The translations under genes were made by a program, and so were the position numbers. This document shows positions 34,403 through 44,905 of a stretch of 64,000 bases of DNA, piece by piece. Source of the DNA: Dyella nitratireducens (GTDB lineage Bacteria; Pseudomonadota; Gammaproteobacteria; Xanthomonadales; Rhodanobacteraceae); the NCBI RefSeq assembly GCF_014642835.1, contig NZ_BMJA01000005.1, forward strand, positions 1-64,000, written 5' to 3'. The first letter of the stretch is position 1, and every line of letters begins with the position of its first letter. The notes under the pieces were generated by a model. That model made no database searches. It was not told where the DNA came from and saw only the letters and a program-made list of their open reading frames with translations.

Positions 34403-35419
34403 ATGAAAGCCGTTGCCCTCACCCGTTATCTGCCCATCGACGATCCGCAGTCGCTGGTCGACGTGGAGTTGCCCAAACCGGAGATCGGCCCGCAAGACCT
34501 GCTGGTGCGCGTGGAAGCCGTATCCGTCAATCCGGTGGATACCAAGCTGCGTGCACCCAAGCCACAGGTCGAAGCGCAACCGCGCGTGCTCGGCTTCGAT
34601 GCCGCTGGAACGGTGGAAGCGGTCGGCGCCGACGTCACCGGTTTCAAGCCGGGTGATGAGGTGTATTACGCCGGCGACGTGACCCGTGCAGGCAGTAATG
34701 CGCAATACCAAGCCGTGGATGCGCGTCTGGTTGCGCATCGGCCGCGCCGTCTCGATGCCGCTGCAGCTGCAGCCTTGCCGCTCGTCACCATTACCGCGTG
34801 GGAGCTGTTGTTTCAGCGCATGCCATATCAACCCGAGCAAAGCGGCCATGGCAAATCGCTGCTGGTGATTGCGGGTGCCGGCGGCGTAGGTTCGATGGCC
34901 ATCCAGCTCGCGCGTCGAGCCGGCTTCACGGTGATCGCCACCGCATCACGACCGGAAACGCAGGCATGGTGCCGAGCGATGGGTGCGCAGCACGTGATCG
35001 ATCATCGCCAACCGTTGACAGCGCAGCTGAAGGCGCTGGGTTTCAGCGAGATCGACGCCGTGGTCAATCTTGCCGACACCGCACACTACTGGAACGAACT
35101 GGGTGAATTGCTAGCTCCGCAAGGTCACGTCGGCTTGATCGTGGAGCCGAAGTCGCCCGTCAACATGGGTGATCCGTACAAGGCCAAGTGCATTGGCATC
35201 CATTGGGAAATGATGTTTGCGCGGCCGCGCTTCAAAACCGCCGACATGGGTGAGCAAGGACGCATCCTGGCTCGCGTGGCGGCATTGATTGACGAAGGCG
35301 AACTGCGTGGCATTCAGCACGAAACCTTGAGCCCGATCAGCGCTGAAAACCTGCGCGAGGCGCATCGGCGATTGGAGTCGGGCAGCACGATCGGCAAGGT
35401 GGTGCTTACGGGCTGGTAA
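34403..35419 (+). CDS. Zinc-independent MDR alcohol dehydrogenase / quinone oxidoreductase
   Basis: A 338-residue medium-chain dehydrogenase/reductase of the zinc-binding-alcohol-dehydrogenase-like family (ZADH subfamily). It has an N-terminal GroES-like domain (PQDLLVRVEAVSVNPVDTK, VLGFDAAGTVEAVG) and a Rossmann domain with AGAGGVGSMAIQLARRAGF. The structural zinc cysteines are absent, so it probably uses NADPH to reduce quinones or enones. The ATG at 34400 or 34403 follows GGAG. It is the last gene of the MFS-AKR-MDR operon, 23 bases after the AKR stop. A palindrome at 35431-35460 follows. Confidence 0.92.
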   Translation: MKAVALTRYLPIDDPQSLVDVELPKPEIGPQDLLVRVEAVSVNPVDTKLRAPKPQVEAQPRVLGFDAAGTVEAVGADVTGFKPGDEVYYAGDVTRAGSNAQYQAVDARLVAHRPRRLDAAAAAALPLVTITAWELLFQRMPYQPEQSGHGKSLLVIAGAGGVGSMAIQLARRAGFTVIATASRPETQAWCRAMGAQHVIDHRQPLTAQLKALGFSEIDAVVNLADTAHYWNELGELLAPQGHVGLIVEPKSPVNMGDPYKAKCIGIHWEMMFARPRFKTADMGEQGRILARVAALIDEGELRGIQHETLSPISAENLREAHRRLESGSTIGKVVLTGW

Positions 35420-35430
35420 TGGCCATGGAC

Positions 35431-35460
35431 CCGCCATTCCCACGAACGCGGGAATGGCGG
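35431..35460. repeat. Palindrome, CGCCATTCCC family
   Basis: CCGCCATTCCC is perfectly mirrored by GGGAATGGCGG (11 bp) around an 8-base loop, between the MDR stop and the ferritin remnant. It is the same general form as the stem at 12857-12884 and could act as a bidirectional terminator. Confidence 0.6.
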
Positions 35461-35468
35461 CCCTACGG

Positions 35469-35639
35469 TTAATGATGTACCCGGGGCTTGGCCGGTTCGC
35501 CTTTCTTGCCAAGTTCTTCGAGCAACGTCGACAGATCCTCGGCGTGCTCTTCCTCCTTCGCCAGAATGTCCTCCATGACGCGACGCGAGGTCGGATCATC
35601 GTTCCCAAGATATTGCGCGATGAAGTCGCGAGCGCGTTC
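35469..35639 (-). pseudogene. C-terminal remnant of a ferritin-like (bacterioferritin/Dps-type) protein
   Basis: Directly after the TAA of the DUF3224 gene, and in the same frame, 56 codons read ERARDFIAQYLGNDDPTSRR..., continuing with DILAKEEEHAEDLSTLLEEL, and end with TAA at 35469. This is the last quarter of a ferritin-like four-helix protein, including the EExxH metal motif of the final helix. No N-terminal part exists nearby and there is no start codon, so it is a decapitated gene, presumably left by a deletion or replacement whose junction lies at the DUF3224 stop. It could only be translated by stop-codon readthrough. Confidence 0.8.
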
Positions 35640-36029
35640 TTATGGCAACACGTAATCGAAGATGTAGAAATGCTTGCCCTGTTCGATCTGGATTTGCATG
35701 GATCCGGTGAGACCCGTCAACGCCTCCGTGCCCGAATCCGGCACCACCGTCACCGATAGCTGCGGCACGCCACGATTCATGATCCCGTGATGCTGCAACA
35801 CGAAGCTGCCCTGTTTACCGTGTAACGAACCGGTCACCCGTTCGATCGCTACATAGCCAGCCGAACCTTGCACTTGCCCCATGGCTGAAAGCATTTCGCC
35901 AAGGCTGGTTGCTTGCAGGTCACCTTGGAACTGTTTGTCGATGGTCATCCGCCCCAGGTTAGCCTGCGCGATGCCGGGAGCCGCCGGTTGCGGCGCAAGT
36001 TTCACTTCAAAGGTTCCATTGGCCTGCAT
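35640..36029 (-). CDS. DUF3224 domain protein
   Basis: A 129-residue protein matching the DUF3224 pattern from end to end: ANGTFEVKLAPQ, MTIDKQFQGDLQATSLGEML, GSAGYVAIERVTGSLHGKQG, SFVLQHHGIMNRG, VVPDSGTEALTGLTGSM and the terminal HFYIFDYVLP. The family is a small beta-barrel of unknown function related in shape to allene-oxide-cyclase-like folds. It is complete despite the gene remnant fused behind its stop. It is divergent from the AraC-type regulator at 36105, which may control it. Confidence 0.9.
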   Translation of the reverse strand: MQANGTFEVKLAPQPAAPGIAQANLGRMTIDKQFQGDLQATSLGEMLSAMGQVQGSAGYVAIERVTGSLHGKQGSFVLQHHGIMNRGVPQLSVTVVPDSGTEALTGLTGSMQIQIEQGKHFYIFDYVLP

Positions 36030-36104
36030 AACATGCTCCGAGTCGCTTTTCTCTCAAGACATTAGTACAACTGCGCCGATGGGGATTGGAAAAACGCGAC
36101 AATC

Positions 36105-36923
36105 ATGAGTGCCGACCCGGGCAAGCCTCGTGGCGTATTGCATCAGCGGCTTGAGCACGGCGAGTTCCAGCACGCCCGTCGCATGCCATCACCCGCACTG
36201 GCGTGCCTGATCGAACACTACTGGTTCGTGTCATGGGACCTGCGCGGTCTTCCTGCGCAACAACAGGAAACCCTGCCTCATCCCAATGTGCACCTCGTGG
36301 TGGAGCCGGGATTGACGGCTATTTATGGCGTGCACACGGGTCGCTTCGTTCGTCTCCTGGAAGGACAAGGCCGTGTATTCGGTATCAAATTCAAGGCGGC
36401 CGGCTTCTTTCCTTTTTATGGCGCACCAGTCTCCGAGTTGATGGATCGTTCACTCGATCCTGGTCACCTTTTCGGGAACGACGCGGCACGCTTTGAAGCA
36501 GAAGTTTTTGCCAGCGAAGACGTGGATGCCATGTCCGCAGCCGCCGAGCGGCTATTGCTTGCTCACTGGCCGCCACCAGACCCGAATGTCGCGCGCGTGA
36601 GCATGATAGTGGCCGATATCGCAAAGGATCGAAGCCTGACCTCGGTGGAAGCGCTTGCGCAGCAAACGGGTCTTGGCAAGCGCGCACTGCAGCGGCTGTT
36701 CAACCAGTACGTTGGCGTCAGTCCCAAGTGGGTGATCAACCGATATCGCTTGCACGAAGCCATCGCGCAACTGCAAGCGGGTGCACCGGTCGCATGGGCT
36801 GAACTGGCGCAGCAGCTTGGCTATTTCGATCAGGCACACTTCATCCGCGACTTTCGCAAGCTGGTGGGGTGCTCTCCGGCAGCCTATGCGCGTACCGAGG
36901 CCGAACGAGGGCGCCCGGACTGA
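36105..36923 (+). CDS. AraC-family transcriptional regulator (DUF6597 type)
   Basis: A 272-residue regulator. The N-terminal half (LIEHYWFVSWDLRG..., LPHPNVHLVVEPG, FGIKFKAAGFFPF) is the DUF6597 sensor-like domain. The C-terminal half is the double helix-turn-helix (SVEALAQQTGLGKRALQRLFNQYVGVSP and AELAQQLGYFDQAHFIRDFRKLVGCSPAAY). It is divergent from DUF3224 with a 75-base gap, so that gene is the likeliest target. The start at 36105 has no alternative nearby; the ribosome binding site is weak. The ligand is unknown. Confidence 0.92.
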   Translation: MSADPGKPRGVLHQRLEHGEFQHARRMPSPALACLIEHYWFVSWDLRGLPAQQQETLPHPNVHLVVEPGLTAIYGVHTGRFVRLLEGQGRVFGIKFKAAGFFPFYGAPVSELMDRSLDPGHLFGNDAARFEAEVFASEDVDAMSAAAERLLLAHWPPPDPNVARVSMIVADIAKDRSLTSVEALAQQTGLGKRALQRLFNQYVGVSPKWVINRYRLHEAIAQLQAGAPVAWAELAQQLGYFDQAHFIRDFRKLVGCSPAAYARTEAERGRPD

Positions 36924-36982
36924 CTGTGTCAACGGGCGCCTGTCTACCCTCCCCCCCTGTGGGAGAGGGATATAAGGCCACA

Positions 36983-39040
<2,058 letters not shown>

Positions 39041-39099
39041 TAACAACAACCCCACTATTTGACCATGAAGCGGGGTGATAAACGAGTGCAGATGCCGGT

Positions 39100-39756
39100 T
39101 CAGTGCTGCGACGGCGCGTAAGCGCGCAGGAACATCGTGACGCTGGCACGAGCGTTTTCTTCGATTTCCTTGGCGTAGGCCTGGGCGCAATCCACGCAGC
39201 CGAACATGTGCCGCATCATCATGTCGCCCTTGATCAGCGAGATGAACTGGATGGCCGCGCGCGGCACATCAGCAATATTGAGCTTGCCTGCATCGGTCGC
39301 CTGCTGCAGCAGGCGCTCCAGCAAGGCCTTTGAACGCATCGGGCCCTCTTCCCACATCAGCTTGCCGTAGCGGGGGTTGCCCTGACGGCAGTCGCTGAGG
39401 ATGGCGCGGAACGTACCCACGGTTTCCGGATTGCAATCCAGATGCGCATGGGTCTGGGCGATGCGATGGAGGATGTCGCCAATATCGGCGCCAGGGTCGA
39501 ACTGGTAGGTCTCTTCGGGCAGGAGATCCTGGATGCGCGCGCGGATGACCTCGCGGAACAGGTTGTCCTTATCGCCGAAGTGACTATAGACGGTCAGCTT
39601 GGATACGCCTGCTTCCGCGGCGATGGCATCCATGCTCGTGCCGGCGAAGGCATTGCGTATGAACAGAGCCTTGGCGGCGTCGAGGATGGCCGCGCGCTTT
39701 TCCATGTCCTTAGGGCGGCCTGGCCCATGCGGCTTGGTCAGCGGGATCGAGTTCAT
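39100..39756 (-). CDS. TetR/AcrR-family transcriptional regulator
   Basis: A 218-residue repressor-type protein. The N-terminal helix-turn-helix is ILDAAKALFIRNAFAGTSMDAIAAEAGVSKLTVYSHFGDKDNLFREV (about residues 22-68), with a C-terminal ligand domain (AefR-like/TetR_C). I prefer the ATG at 39756 (MNSIPLTKPHGPGRP) to the one at 39786, since GAAGG stands upstream of it. It is divergent from the 109-residue hypothetical gene. The gap contains a CCGAA-TAT-TTCGG dyad (39826-39838), a possible operator. In related regulators the target is often an RND efflux system, not seen here. Confidence 0.92.
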   Translation of the reverse strand: MNSIPLTKPHGPGRPKDMEKRAAILDAAKALFIRNAFAGTSMDAIAAEAGVSKLTVYSHFGDKDNLFREVIRARIQDLLPEETYQFDPGADIGDILHRIAQTHAHLDCNPETVGTFRAILSDCRQGNPRYGKLMWEEGPMRSKALLERLLQQATDAGKLNIADVPRAAIQFISLIKGDMMMRHMFGCVDCAQAYAKEIEENARASVTMFLRAYAPSQH

Positions 39757-39841
39757 GGATGCACCTTCACAAATCAAAAAACCCAATTTAATATACGGGT
39801 CGGTTTACTTATTTTCCGAATGATACCGAATATTTCGGCCA

Positions 39842-40171
39842 ATGTGCGTAACGACTCCAGAAATGGCGCTCAGCGCCCCCTACCGCAAGATCCAGCGCCT
39901 GCTTTCGCAGTGGCTGGAAGGTAGCCGGACAGCGCGCAGACAGGTATTCGCGATCCGGGCCCTGGTGCCAACCCTGGATGCCACAGACAAGCATCGTTTG
40001 TGCCGATGGTTGGCCTGGTGGTGCGTCGCGGCCGGACATCGCGGGGAATGGTTGCTTGGACGCATCGAACGGCTGGATTCCGCGCTCGGCGCAAGCACCG
40101 AAGCGGCGCTTTCTCAGCTGCCGCTCGGGGTGGGTCTAAGTGCCGTTCGCCAGCATCGGAAAAGTGCGTAA
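39842..40171 (+). CDS. Hypothetical protein, about 100 residues
   Basis: An open frame of 109 residues (or 102 from the ATG at 39863, MALSAPYRKIQRLL) rich in Arg, Leu and Trp: IQRLLSQWLEGSRTARRQ, HRLCRWLAWWCVAAGHRGEWLL, GRIERLDSALGASTEAALSQ. It is predicted largely helical and soluble. I do not recognise a family. Its position divergent from the TetR regulator and its codon bias like the neighbours make it a plausible gene. No good ribosome binding site is visible for either start, so it remains uncertain. Confidence 0.5.
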   Translation: MCVTTPEMALSAPYRKIQRLLSQWLEGSRTARRQVFAIRALVPTLDATDKHRLCRWLAWWCVAAGHRGEWLLGRIERLDSALGASTEAALSQLPLGVGLSAVRQHRKSA

Positions 40172-40333
40172 ATGTCCGCGGACACAGGACATTGCATGAC
40201 TTACGTCAGGTCGTTGCGATGACTTCCGGCACTTCGTGCAAGGCATGTCGCACCGCAACCTTACCATTGTCGAAACAGGGTCTAAACGCTTATCCTTTTT
40301 GACCTTTTTTCGATCCACATAGGCTTGTTTTCC

Positions 40334-40993
40334 ATGGCGATGAACTTCGATCAGGCGCGTCAAAACATGGTTGAGAACCAGGTGCGCCCCTGGGAGGTGC
40401 TGGATGGGCGCGTGCTTGACGTGCTGCGTCACGTCCGCCGCGAAGACTTCGTGCCGCCCGCGCATCGCCAGCTCGCATTCGCCGACCTGAATCTGCCGCT
40501 TGGCCACGGCGAAGTGATGATGAAGCCGGTGATTGAAGGCCGCGTGCTGCAGGCATTGGAACTGAAACCCGAAGATGGCGTGCTGGAAATCGGCACCGGC
40601 TCGGGCTTCCTCACCGCCTGCCTGGCCAGCCTGGCCGCACACGTCACCAGCGTAGACGTCCATGCCGATTTCACTGCCTCCGCTGGCGAACGCCTGAAGG
40701 CCGCCGGCATCACCAATGCACAACTGCTTACCGGTGAAGCCGTCAACGGCTGGCAGCCGCAAGGCACGTTCGATGCCGTGGTTGTCACCGGCGCTGTTTA
40801 CCGTATTCCCGACCGTTTCCTCACCTGGCTCAAGCCTGGCGGCCGGTTGCTCGTCGTTCGCGGCGAGTCGCCCGTGCAGCAGGTGCTGGTGCTGACCCAC
40901 GAGGGTAACGGCCGTTATCGCGAGGAAAGCCTGTTCGAGACGGATCTCCCCTATCTCGCGCACGCCGAGCCTCCTCGCCGATTCGTTTTTTGA
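40334..40993 (+). CDS. pcm: Protein-L-isoaspartate O-methyltransferase family protein
   Basis: A 219-residue SAM-dependent methyltransferase of the PCMT family, which repairs isoaspartyl damage in proteins. It has the N-terminal MVENQVRPWEVLDGRVLDVL, substrate-loop PVIEGRVLQALEL, SAM motif I VLEIGTGSGFLTACLA, VTSVDVHADF and GRLLVVRGESP. This variant lacks part of the canonical Pcm N-terminus and is typical of the pcm copy found directly upstream of tolC in Xanthomonadales. The ATG at 40334 (MAMNFDQARQ) is chosen, with ATG 40340 possible. tolC starts 30 bases after its stop, so the pair is an operon. Confidence 0.9.
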   Translation: MAMNFDQARQNMVENQVRPWEVLDGRVLDVLRHVRREDFVPPAHRQLAFADLNLPLGHGEVMMKPVIEGRVLQALELKPEDGVLEIGTGSGFLTACLASLAAHVTSVDVHADFTASAGERLKAAGITNAQLLTGEAVNGWQPQGTFDAVVVTGAVYRIPDRFLTWLKPGGRLLVVRGESPVQQVLVLTHEGNGRYREESLFETDLPYLAHAEPPRRFVF

Positions 40994-41023
40994 CCCTGAT
41001 TTTCCGAACCTACGAGGCGAACC

Positions 41024-42370
41024 ATGCGCTTGAAGCTTCTGACCCTTGCCCTGTCCCTGGCCGCAGTTTCCCTGCCCAGCCACGGCGAGGATTTGCTGGA
41101 TGCATACCGTCAGGCGCGTGCGAACGACCCTGTCCTGGCACAGGCCGACGCCACCCGTCTTGCCGTTCACGAAGGCGTTCCGCAAGCACGCGCGCTATTG
41201 CTGCCGCAGATCAGCGCGGGCATGAGCCTGCAGCAGCAGAGCATCTCCGGCAACAACAGCTTGAACGGCATCAACAACGGCAATAGTGGGATTACCAGCG
41301 GACACGAGCGCACGCGCTCGGTTTCGGCCAGCATTGACCAGACCATCCTCAACCTGTCCGACGTTGCAAACCTGCAAGCCGCACACTCCACCTCTGATGC
41401 GCAGGAAAAAACCTATGAGGCTGCCGCGCAGGAATTATTCGTGCGTGTCGCCAGCGCCTACTTCACGGTGCTGAACGACGAGGAGCAGGTCGCCTACGCC
41501 AAGGCCAACGAGGAAGCCTATCGCGTTACCTACGACCAGGCCGAGCAGCAGTACAAGGTGGGCATCGCTGCCATCACCAACGTGTATCAGGCCAAGTCGT
41601 ATTACGAAGCTGCCAAGGCAACCACGGTTACTTACGAGAACACGCTGGCCAATGATCGCCAGGCGCTGACGGTCATCACCGGCAAGCCGGTAGGCGATCT
41701 GAAGAAGCTGCGCGAGGATCTGCCCATGACTCCGCCTGCACCGGCCGATCCGCAGGCCTGGGTGGATAGTTCGCTAAAGAACAATCCGACCCTGCTGTCG
41801 TCGCAGCTCTCCGTGGATGCTGCCGACCACAGTGTCAACGCTGCCCGCGCCGGCCATTTGCCGACGATCACCGCCAGCTTGTCCCGCGCCAAGAGCACCT
41901 CATGGCTTGAGAACGGCAGCTACAACGTCGCTGGCAACGGTCGCTACGGCAACACCATCGGCATCACGCTGTCGGTGCCGATCTTCGAGGGCGGCGCCAC
42001 GCAATCGAAAGTACGCCAATCCATCGATCAGCGCGACGAAGCACAGGATTCGCTGGAACTGACCCGCCGCCAGACCATCCAGAACACGCTGAACTACTAC
42101 AACTCGGTGCTGGCCGGCATCAGCGAAGTGGAGTCGGGCAAAGCCGCAGTGGACTCTGCGCAAAAGGCCGTGGACGCCACCAAGGCGGGCTTCCAGGTAG
42201 GTACGCAGATCATGCTGGACGTGCTGAACTCGATCCAGCAGCTCACCCAGGCACAAAGCACCTACTCGACCGCACGCCACCAGTTGGTGCTCAACCGTCT
42301 GTTGTTGAAGCAGTCGGCTGGCACCATCGATTACGACGATCTCCAGTACGTCAATTCACTACTGCAGTAA
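41024..42370 (+). CDS. tolC: TolC-family outer-membrane efflux/secretion channel
   Basis: A 448-residue outer-membrane channel for type I secretion and tripartite efflux. A signal peptide (LLTLALSLAAVSLPSHG) is followed by the two TolC repeats. Each starts with a helical segment (DLLDAYRQARANDPVLAQA and DPQAWVDSSLKNNPTLLSSQ) and has characteristic YFTVLNDEEQVAYAKANEEAYRVTYDQ and ISEVESGKAAVDSAQKAVDATKAGFQVG. The position after pcm and before convergent waaA is the usual Xanthomonadales order. A strong terminator follows. There are no partner pump genes in the window. Confidence 0.95.
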   Translation: MRLKLLTLALSLAAVSLPSHGEDLLDAYRQARANDPVLAQADATRLAVHEGVPQARALLLPQISAGMSLQQQSISGNNSLNGINNGNSGITSGHERTRSVSASIDQTILNLSDVANLQAAHSTSDAQEKTYEAAAQELFVRVASAYFTVLNDEEQVAYAKANEEAYRVTYDQAEQQYKVGIAAITNVYQAKSYYEAAKATTVTYENTLANDRQALTVITGKPVGDLKKLREDLPMTPPAPADPQAWVDSSLKNNPTLLSSQLSVDAADHSVNAARAGHLPTITASLSRAKSTSWLENGSYNVAGNGRYGNTIGITLSVPIFEGGATQSKVRQSIDQRDEAQDSLELTRRQTIQNTLNYYNSVLAGISEVESGKAAVDSAQKAVDATKAGFQVGTQIMLDVLNSIQQLTQAQSTYSTARHQLVLNRLLLKQSAGTIDYDDLQYVNSLLQ

Positions 42371-42387
42371 TTCCATGGACGCGATGG

Positions 42388-42419
42388 AAAAAGGCCGGGT
42401 ACTACATCCCGGCCTTTTT
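42388..42419 (+). terminator. Rho-independent terminator of tolC
   Basis: AAAAAGGCCGGG pairs with CCCGGCCTTTTT around an 8-base loop, giving a bidirectional terminator between convergent tolC and waaA (waaA ends at 42449). Confidence 0.9.
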
Positions 42420-42448
42420 CGTGCTTGAGAGGAAGGCGGAAGAGACAG

Positions 42449-43714
42449 CTACTCCTGCAGCATCCGATCGATCAGATGCATCACACGCCTCACGGCGCCG
42501 CGCTCGCTGTCGAACACCACACGTGCCTGGCGCCCCATCTGTTTGCAGCGCGCTTCATCCTGCAGCAGCTCCAGCACCTCGCCACCCAGCGACTCGTTTT
42601 GCGGCACACGCTTCGCACCACCACCGCGGATCAGCGTCAGGGTAATTTCTTCGAAATTGAAAGTATGCGGCCCGACCAGCACCGGCCGAGCCAATGAAGC
42701 GGGTTCGAGCACATTGTGTCCGCCGATCGGCACCAGGCTGCCACCGACGAAAGCGACATCGGATGCTGCAAAGAACGGCATCAACTCGCCCATCGTGTCG
42801 ATCAGGAACACCTGGTGCGACTCCCCTGGCACGCGGTCAGCGCTGCGCATCGCCATGGTGAAGCCCAGGCTGCGCACCGAATGCTCCACCAGCCGGAAGC
42901 GTTCGGGGTGGCGCGGTGCGATCAGCAGCAAGGCATCGGGCAGACGCTTGAGCACTTCCAGGTGCGCCTCCAGCACCGCCAGTTCCTCACCTTCGTGGGT
43001 ACTGGCGGCAATCCATACCGGGCGCAGATGACCCCATTGCTGGCGGAACGCTTCACCGGCTTCCAGCGCACCATCCGGTACCGGCATGTCGAATTTGAGG
43101 TTGCCGCTGACGGTGACCAGTGCCGGGTCGGCGCCCAGCAGACGGTAGCGCGCTGCATCGGTGCGCGATTGCGCCGCGATCTGCCGCACGCATCGCAAGG
43201 CCGAACGCAGCAGCGCACGCATCGGCGCGTAGCCGCGCAGCGAACGGCCGGACAGGCGGGCATTGACGATCATCAGCGGAATCCCGCGCCGGTAGCAGCC
43301 GAAATACAGATTCGGCCAGATCTCCGTTTCCACGATCAGCGCCAGCCGTGGCCGCACCTGCTTGAGGAAACGATGCACGGAGAACGGCAAGTCATACGGC
43401 AGGTACACATGAAACACGCTGTCGCCGAACAACTGCTGCACACGCGCCGATCCGGTCGGTGTGACGGTGGTGACCACCAGCGGCGCGTTGGGATAGTCCT
43501 GGCGCAATGCCTTGATCAGCGGCTCCGCCGCGTTCACCTCGCCCACCGACACGGCGTGCACCCAGATGCTGCCGCGTAGATCCGGCGCCTTGAAAATGCC
43601 GAAGCGCTCCGGCCAGCGCTGGTGGTAATTGCCATAGCGCATCCCGCGCGTCAGCAACCGCATCACGATCAGCGGGGTGGCCAGGTACATCAGGAGCGTA
43701 TAGAGGTAGCGCAA
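42449..43714 (-). CDS. waaA: 3-deoxy-D-manno-octulosonic acid transferase
   Basis: Inner-membrane-anchored glycosyltransferase (also kdtA) that adds Kdo to lipid IVA, the first step of LPS inner-core assembly. The 421-residue protein has the N-terminal membrane anchor (YTLLMYLATPLIVMRLL), IWVHAVSVGEVNAAEPLIKAL, LVVTTVTPTGSARV, the WPNLYFGCYRRGIPLMIVNARLS block and the GT-B C-terminal IGGHNVLEPASLARPVLVGPH. It is divergent from the LpxL-type acyltransferase at 43818, so lipid A-Kdo assembly genes share the promoter region. Confidence 0.95.
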   Translation of the reverse strand: MRYLYTLLMYLATPLIVMRLLTRGMRYGNYHQRWPERFGIFKAPDLRGSIWVHAVSVGEVNAAEPLIKALRQDYPNAPLVVTTVTPTGSARVQQLFGDSVFHVYLPYDLPFSVHRFLKQVRPRLALIVETEIWPNLYFGCYRRGIPLMIVNARLSGRSLRGYAPMRALLRSALRCVRQIAAQSRTDAARYRLLGADPALVTVSGNLKFDMPVPDGALEAGEAFRQQWGHLRPVWIAASTHEGEELAVLEAHLEVLKRLPDALLLIAPRHPERFRLVEHSVRSLGFTMAMRSADRVPGESHQVFLIDTMGELMPFFAASDVAFVGGSLVPIGGHNVLEPASLARPVLVGPHTFNFEEITLTLIRGGGAKRVPQNESLGGEVLELLQDEARCKQMGRQARVVFDSERGAVRRVMHLIDRMLQE

Positions 43715-43817
43715 CGTCGCGTTGGTTCCGGTCCGGGACGCGAAAGTATACGGGTCCGCACGCTCGGCTCTCCCATCGGAGGAGAGGGAATGCAGACCTG
43801 CCGCTACAATGGTCCGA

Positions 43818-44744
43818 ATGCCCGGAACACCTTATCCCTCTTTTACCCGCTCCCTGCTCGCACCACGTCTTTGGCCGGCGTGGATCGGTGTGGGCATCAT
43901 GAAGCTGATCGCGATGCTGCCGTTCCCGGTATTGATGGGGATAGGCCGCGCACTGGGCTGGATGATCGAGCGCGTTCCCTCGCCACGCCGCCAAGTAGCC
44001 GCCACCAACGTCGCGCTGTGTTTTCCGGAACTGGACGCCAAGGCGCAAGCGGCACTGGTAGACGCGCATCTGCGGGACATCGGCATGATGCTGATCGAGT
44101 TCGCACTGGGCTGGATGGGCTCGGACCGCGCCATCGGCAAGATCCCGGTGACCATCGAAGGACTGGAACATCTGGAAGCCGCCCATGCAGAGGGGCGTGG
44201 CGTACTGCTGGTCGGCGGGCATTTTTCGCATCTGGAACTCTGCGCGCGGCTGGTGTCGCAGCGCATCCGCATCGCCGGCATGTATCGGCGCATGGACAAT
44301 CCCGTCTTCGAATGGACGGTGCTGCGCGCCCGCCTGGGTTACGCACGCGCCATGTTCGACAAGGACGACATCCGGGGCACCGTGAAATACCTGCGCGCTG
44401 GCGGCACGCTCTGGTACGCACCCGATCAGGACATGCGCAGCAAGGACAACGCCTTCGTACCGTTCTTCGGCGTGATCGCCGCCACCATCACCGGCACGCA
44501 TCATCTCGCGCGCCTGTCCCGTTCGGTGGTGGTCCCGTTCTTCCACCGCCGCCTGCCGGGTAGCCAAGGTTACGTCCTGCGCCTGGGTGCACCGCTGGAA
44601 AACCTGCCGAGCACCGATGCCGAAGCCGATACCGCCCGCGTCAACCACTGCATCGAGGACATGGTGCGCGAGGCGCCAGAGCAGTATCTGTGGGTACATA
44701 AGCGCTTCAAGACGCGGCCAGAAGGCGCCCCCCCTATTTATTGA
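43818..44744 (+). CDS. Lipid A biosynthesis lauroyl/myristoyl acyltransferase (LpxL/HtrB family)
   Basis: Transfers a secondary acyl chain from acyl-ACP to Kdo2-lipid IVA at the inner membrane. The 308-residue protein has a membrane anchor near the N-terminus (LWPAWIGVGIMKLIAML), the catalytic H-x4-E in GGHFSHLELCAR, MYRRMDNPVFEW, LWYAPDQDMRSKDNAFVPFFG and VVPFFHRRLPGS. The start could be ATG 43809 or 43818 (MPGTPYPSF); neither has a strong ribosome binding site. It is divergent from waaA and followed by a surface-glycan gene set. The acyl length is not readable from the sequence. Confidence 0.93.
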   Translation: MPGTPYPSFTRSLLAPRLWPAWIGVGIMKLIAMLPFPVLMGIGRALGWMIERVPSPRRQVAATNVALCFPELDAKAQAALVDAHLRDIGMMLIEFALGWMGSDRAIGKIPVTIEGLEHLEAAHAEGRGVLLVGGHFSHLELCARLVSQRIRIAGMYRRMDNPVFEWTVLRARLGYARAMFDKDDIRGTVKYLRAGGTLWYAPDQDMRSKDNAFVPFFGVIAATITGTHHLARLSRSVVVPFFHRRLPGSQGYVLRLGAPLENLPSTDAEADTARVNHCIEDMVREAPEQYLWVHKRFKTRPEGAPPIY

Positions 44745-44752
44745 GCGTCGAC

Positions 44753-44768
44753 AGGCTGACGTCAGCCT
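44753..44768. repeat. 16-bp perfect palindrome
   Basis: AGGCTGACGTCAGCCT is a perfect palindrome directly after the acyltransferase stop. It lacks a T-run and may be a weak terminator or a binding site upstream of the next gene. Confidence 0.4.
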
Positions 44769-44905
44769 CCCTCGGTACATAGGCGTATTGGCTTTCGCTA
44801 CACGCCCGTCGTCATGCCCCTCAACCGCCCACTTCGCCGGTCGAAACACCGCCCGGCACCGCCGTTTGCCGTAAAATTTTGCGCACGGCAGACAAGGAAC
44901 ACTGC

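Noticed and set aside
40173-40184. TGTCCGCGGACA 12-bp palindrome upstream of pcm
   Set aside because: Palindromes this short occur by chance in GC-rich DNA, and no adjacent regulator or second copy supports it.
44753-44768. 16-bp palindrome as a specific operator
   Set aside because: It is too short and isolated to assign; listed only as a repeat with low confidence.
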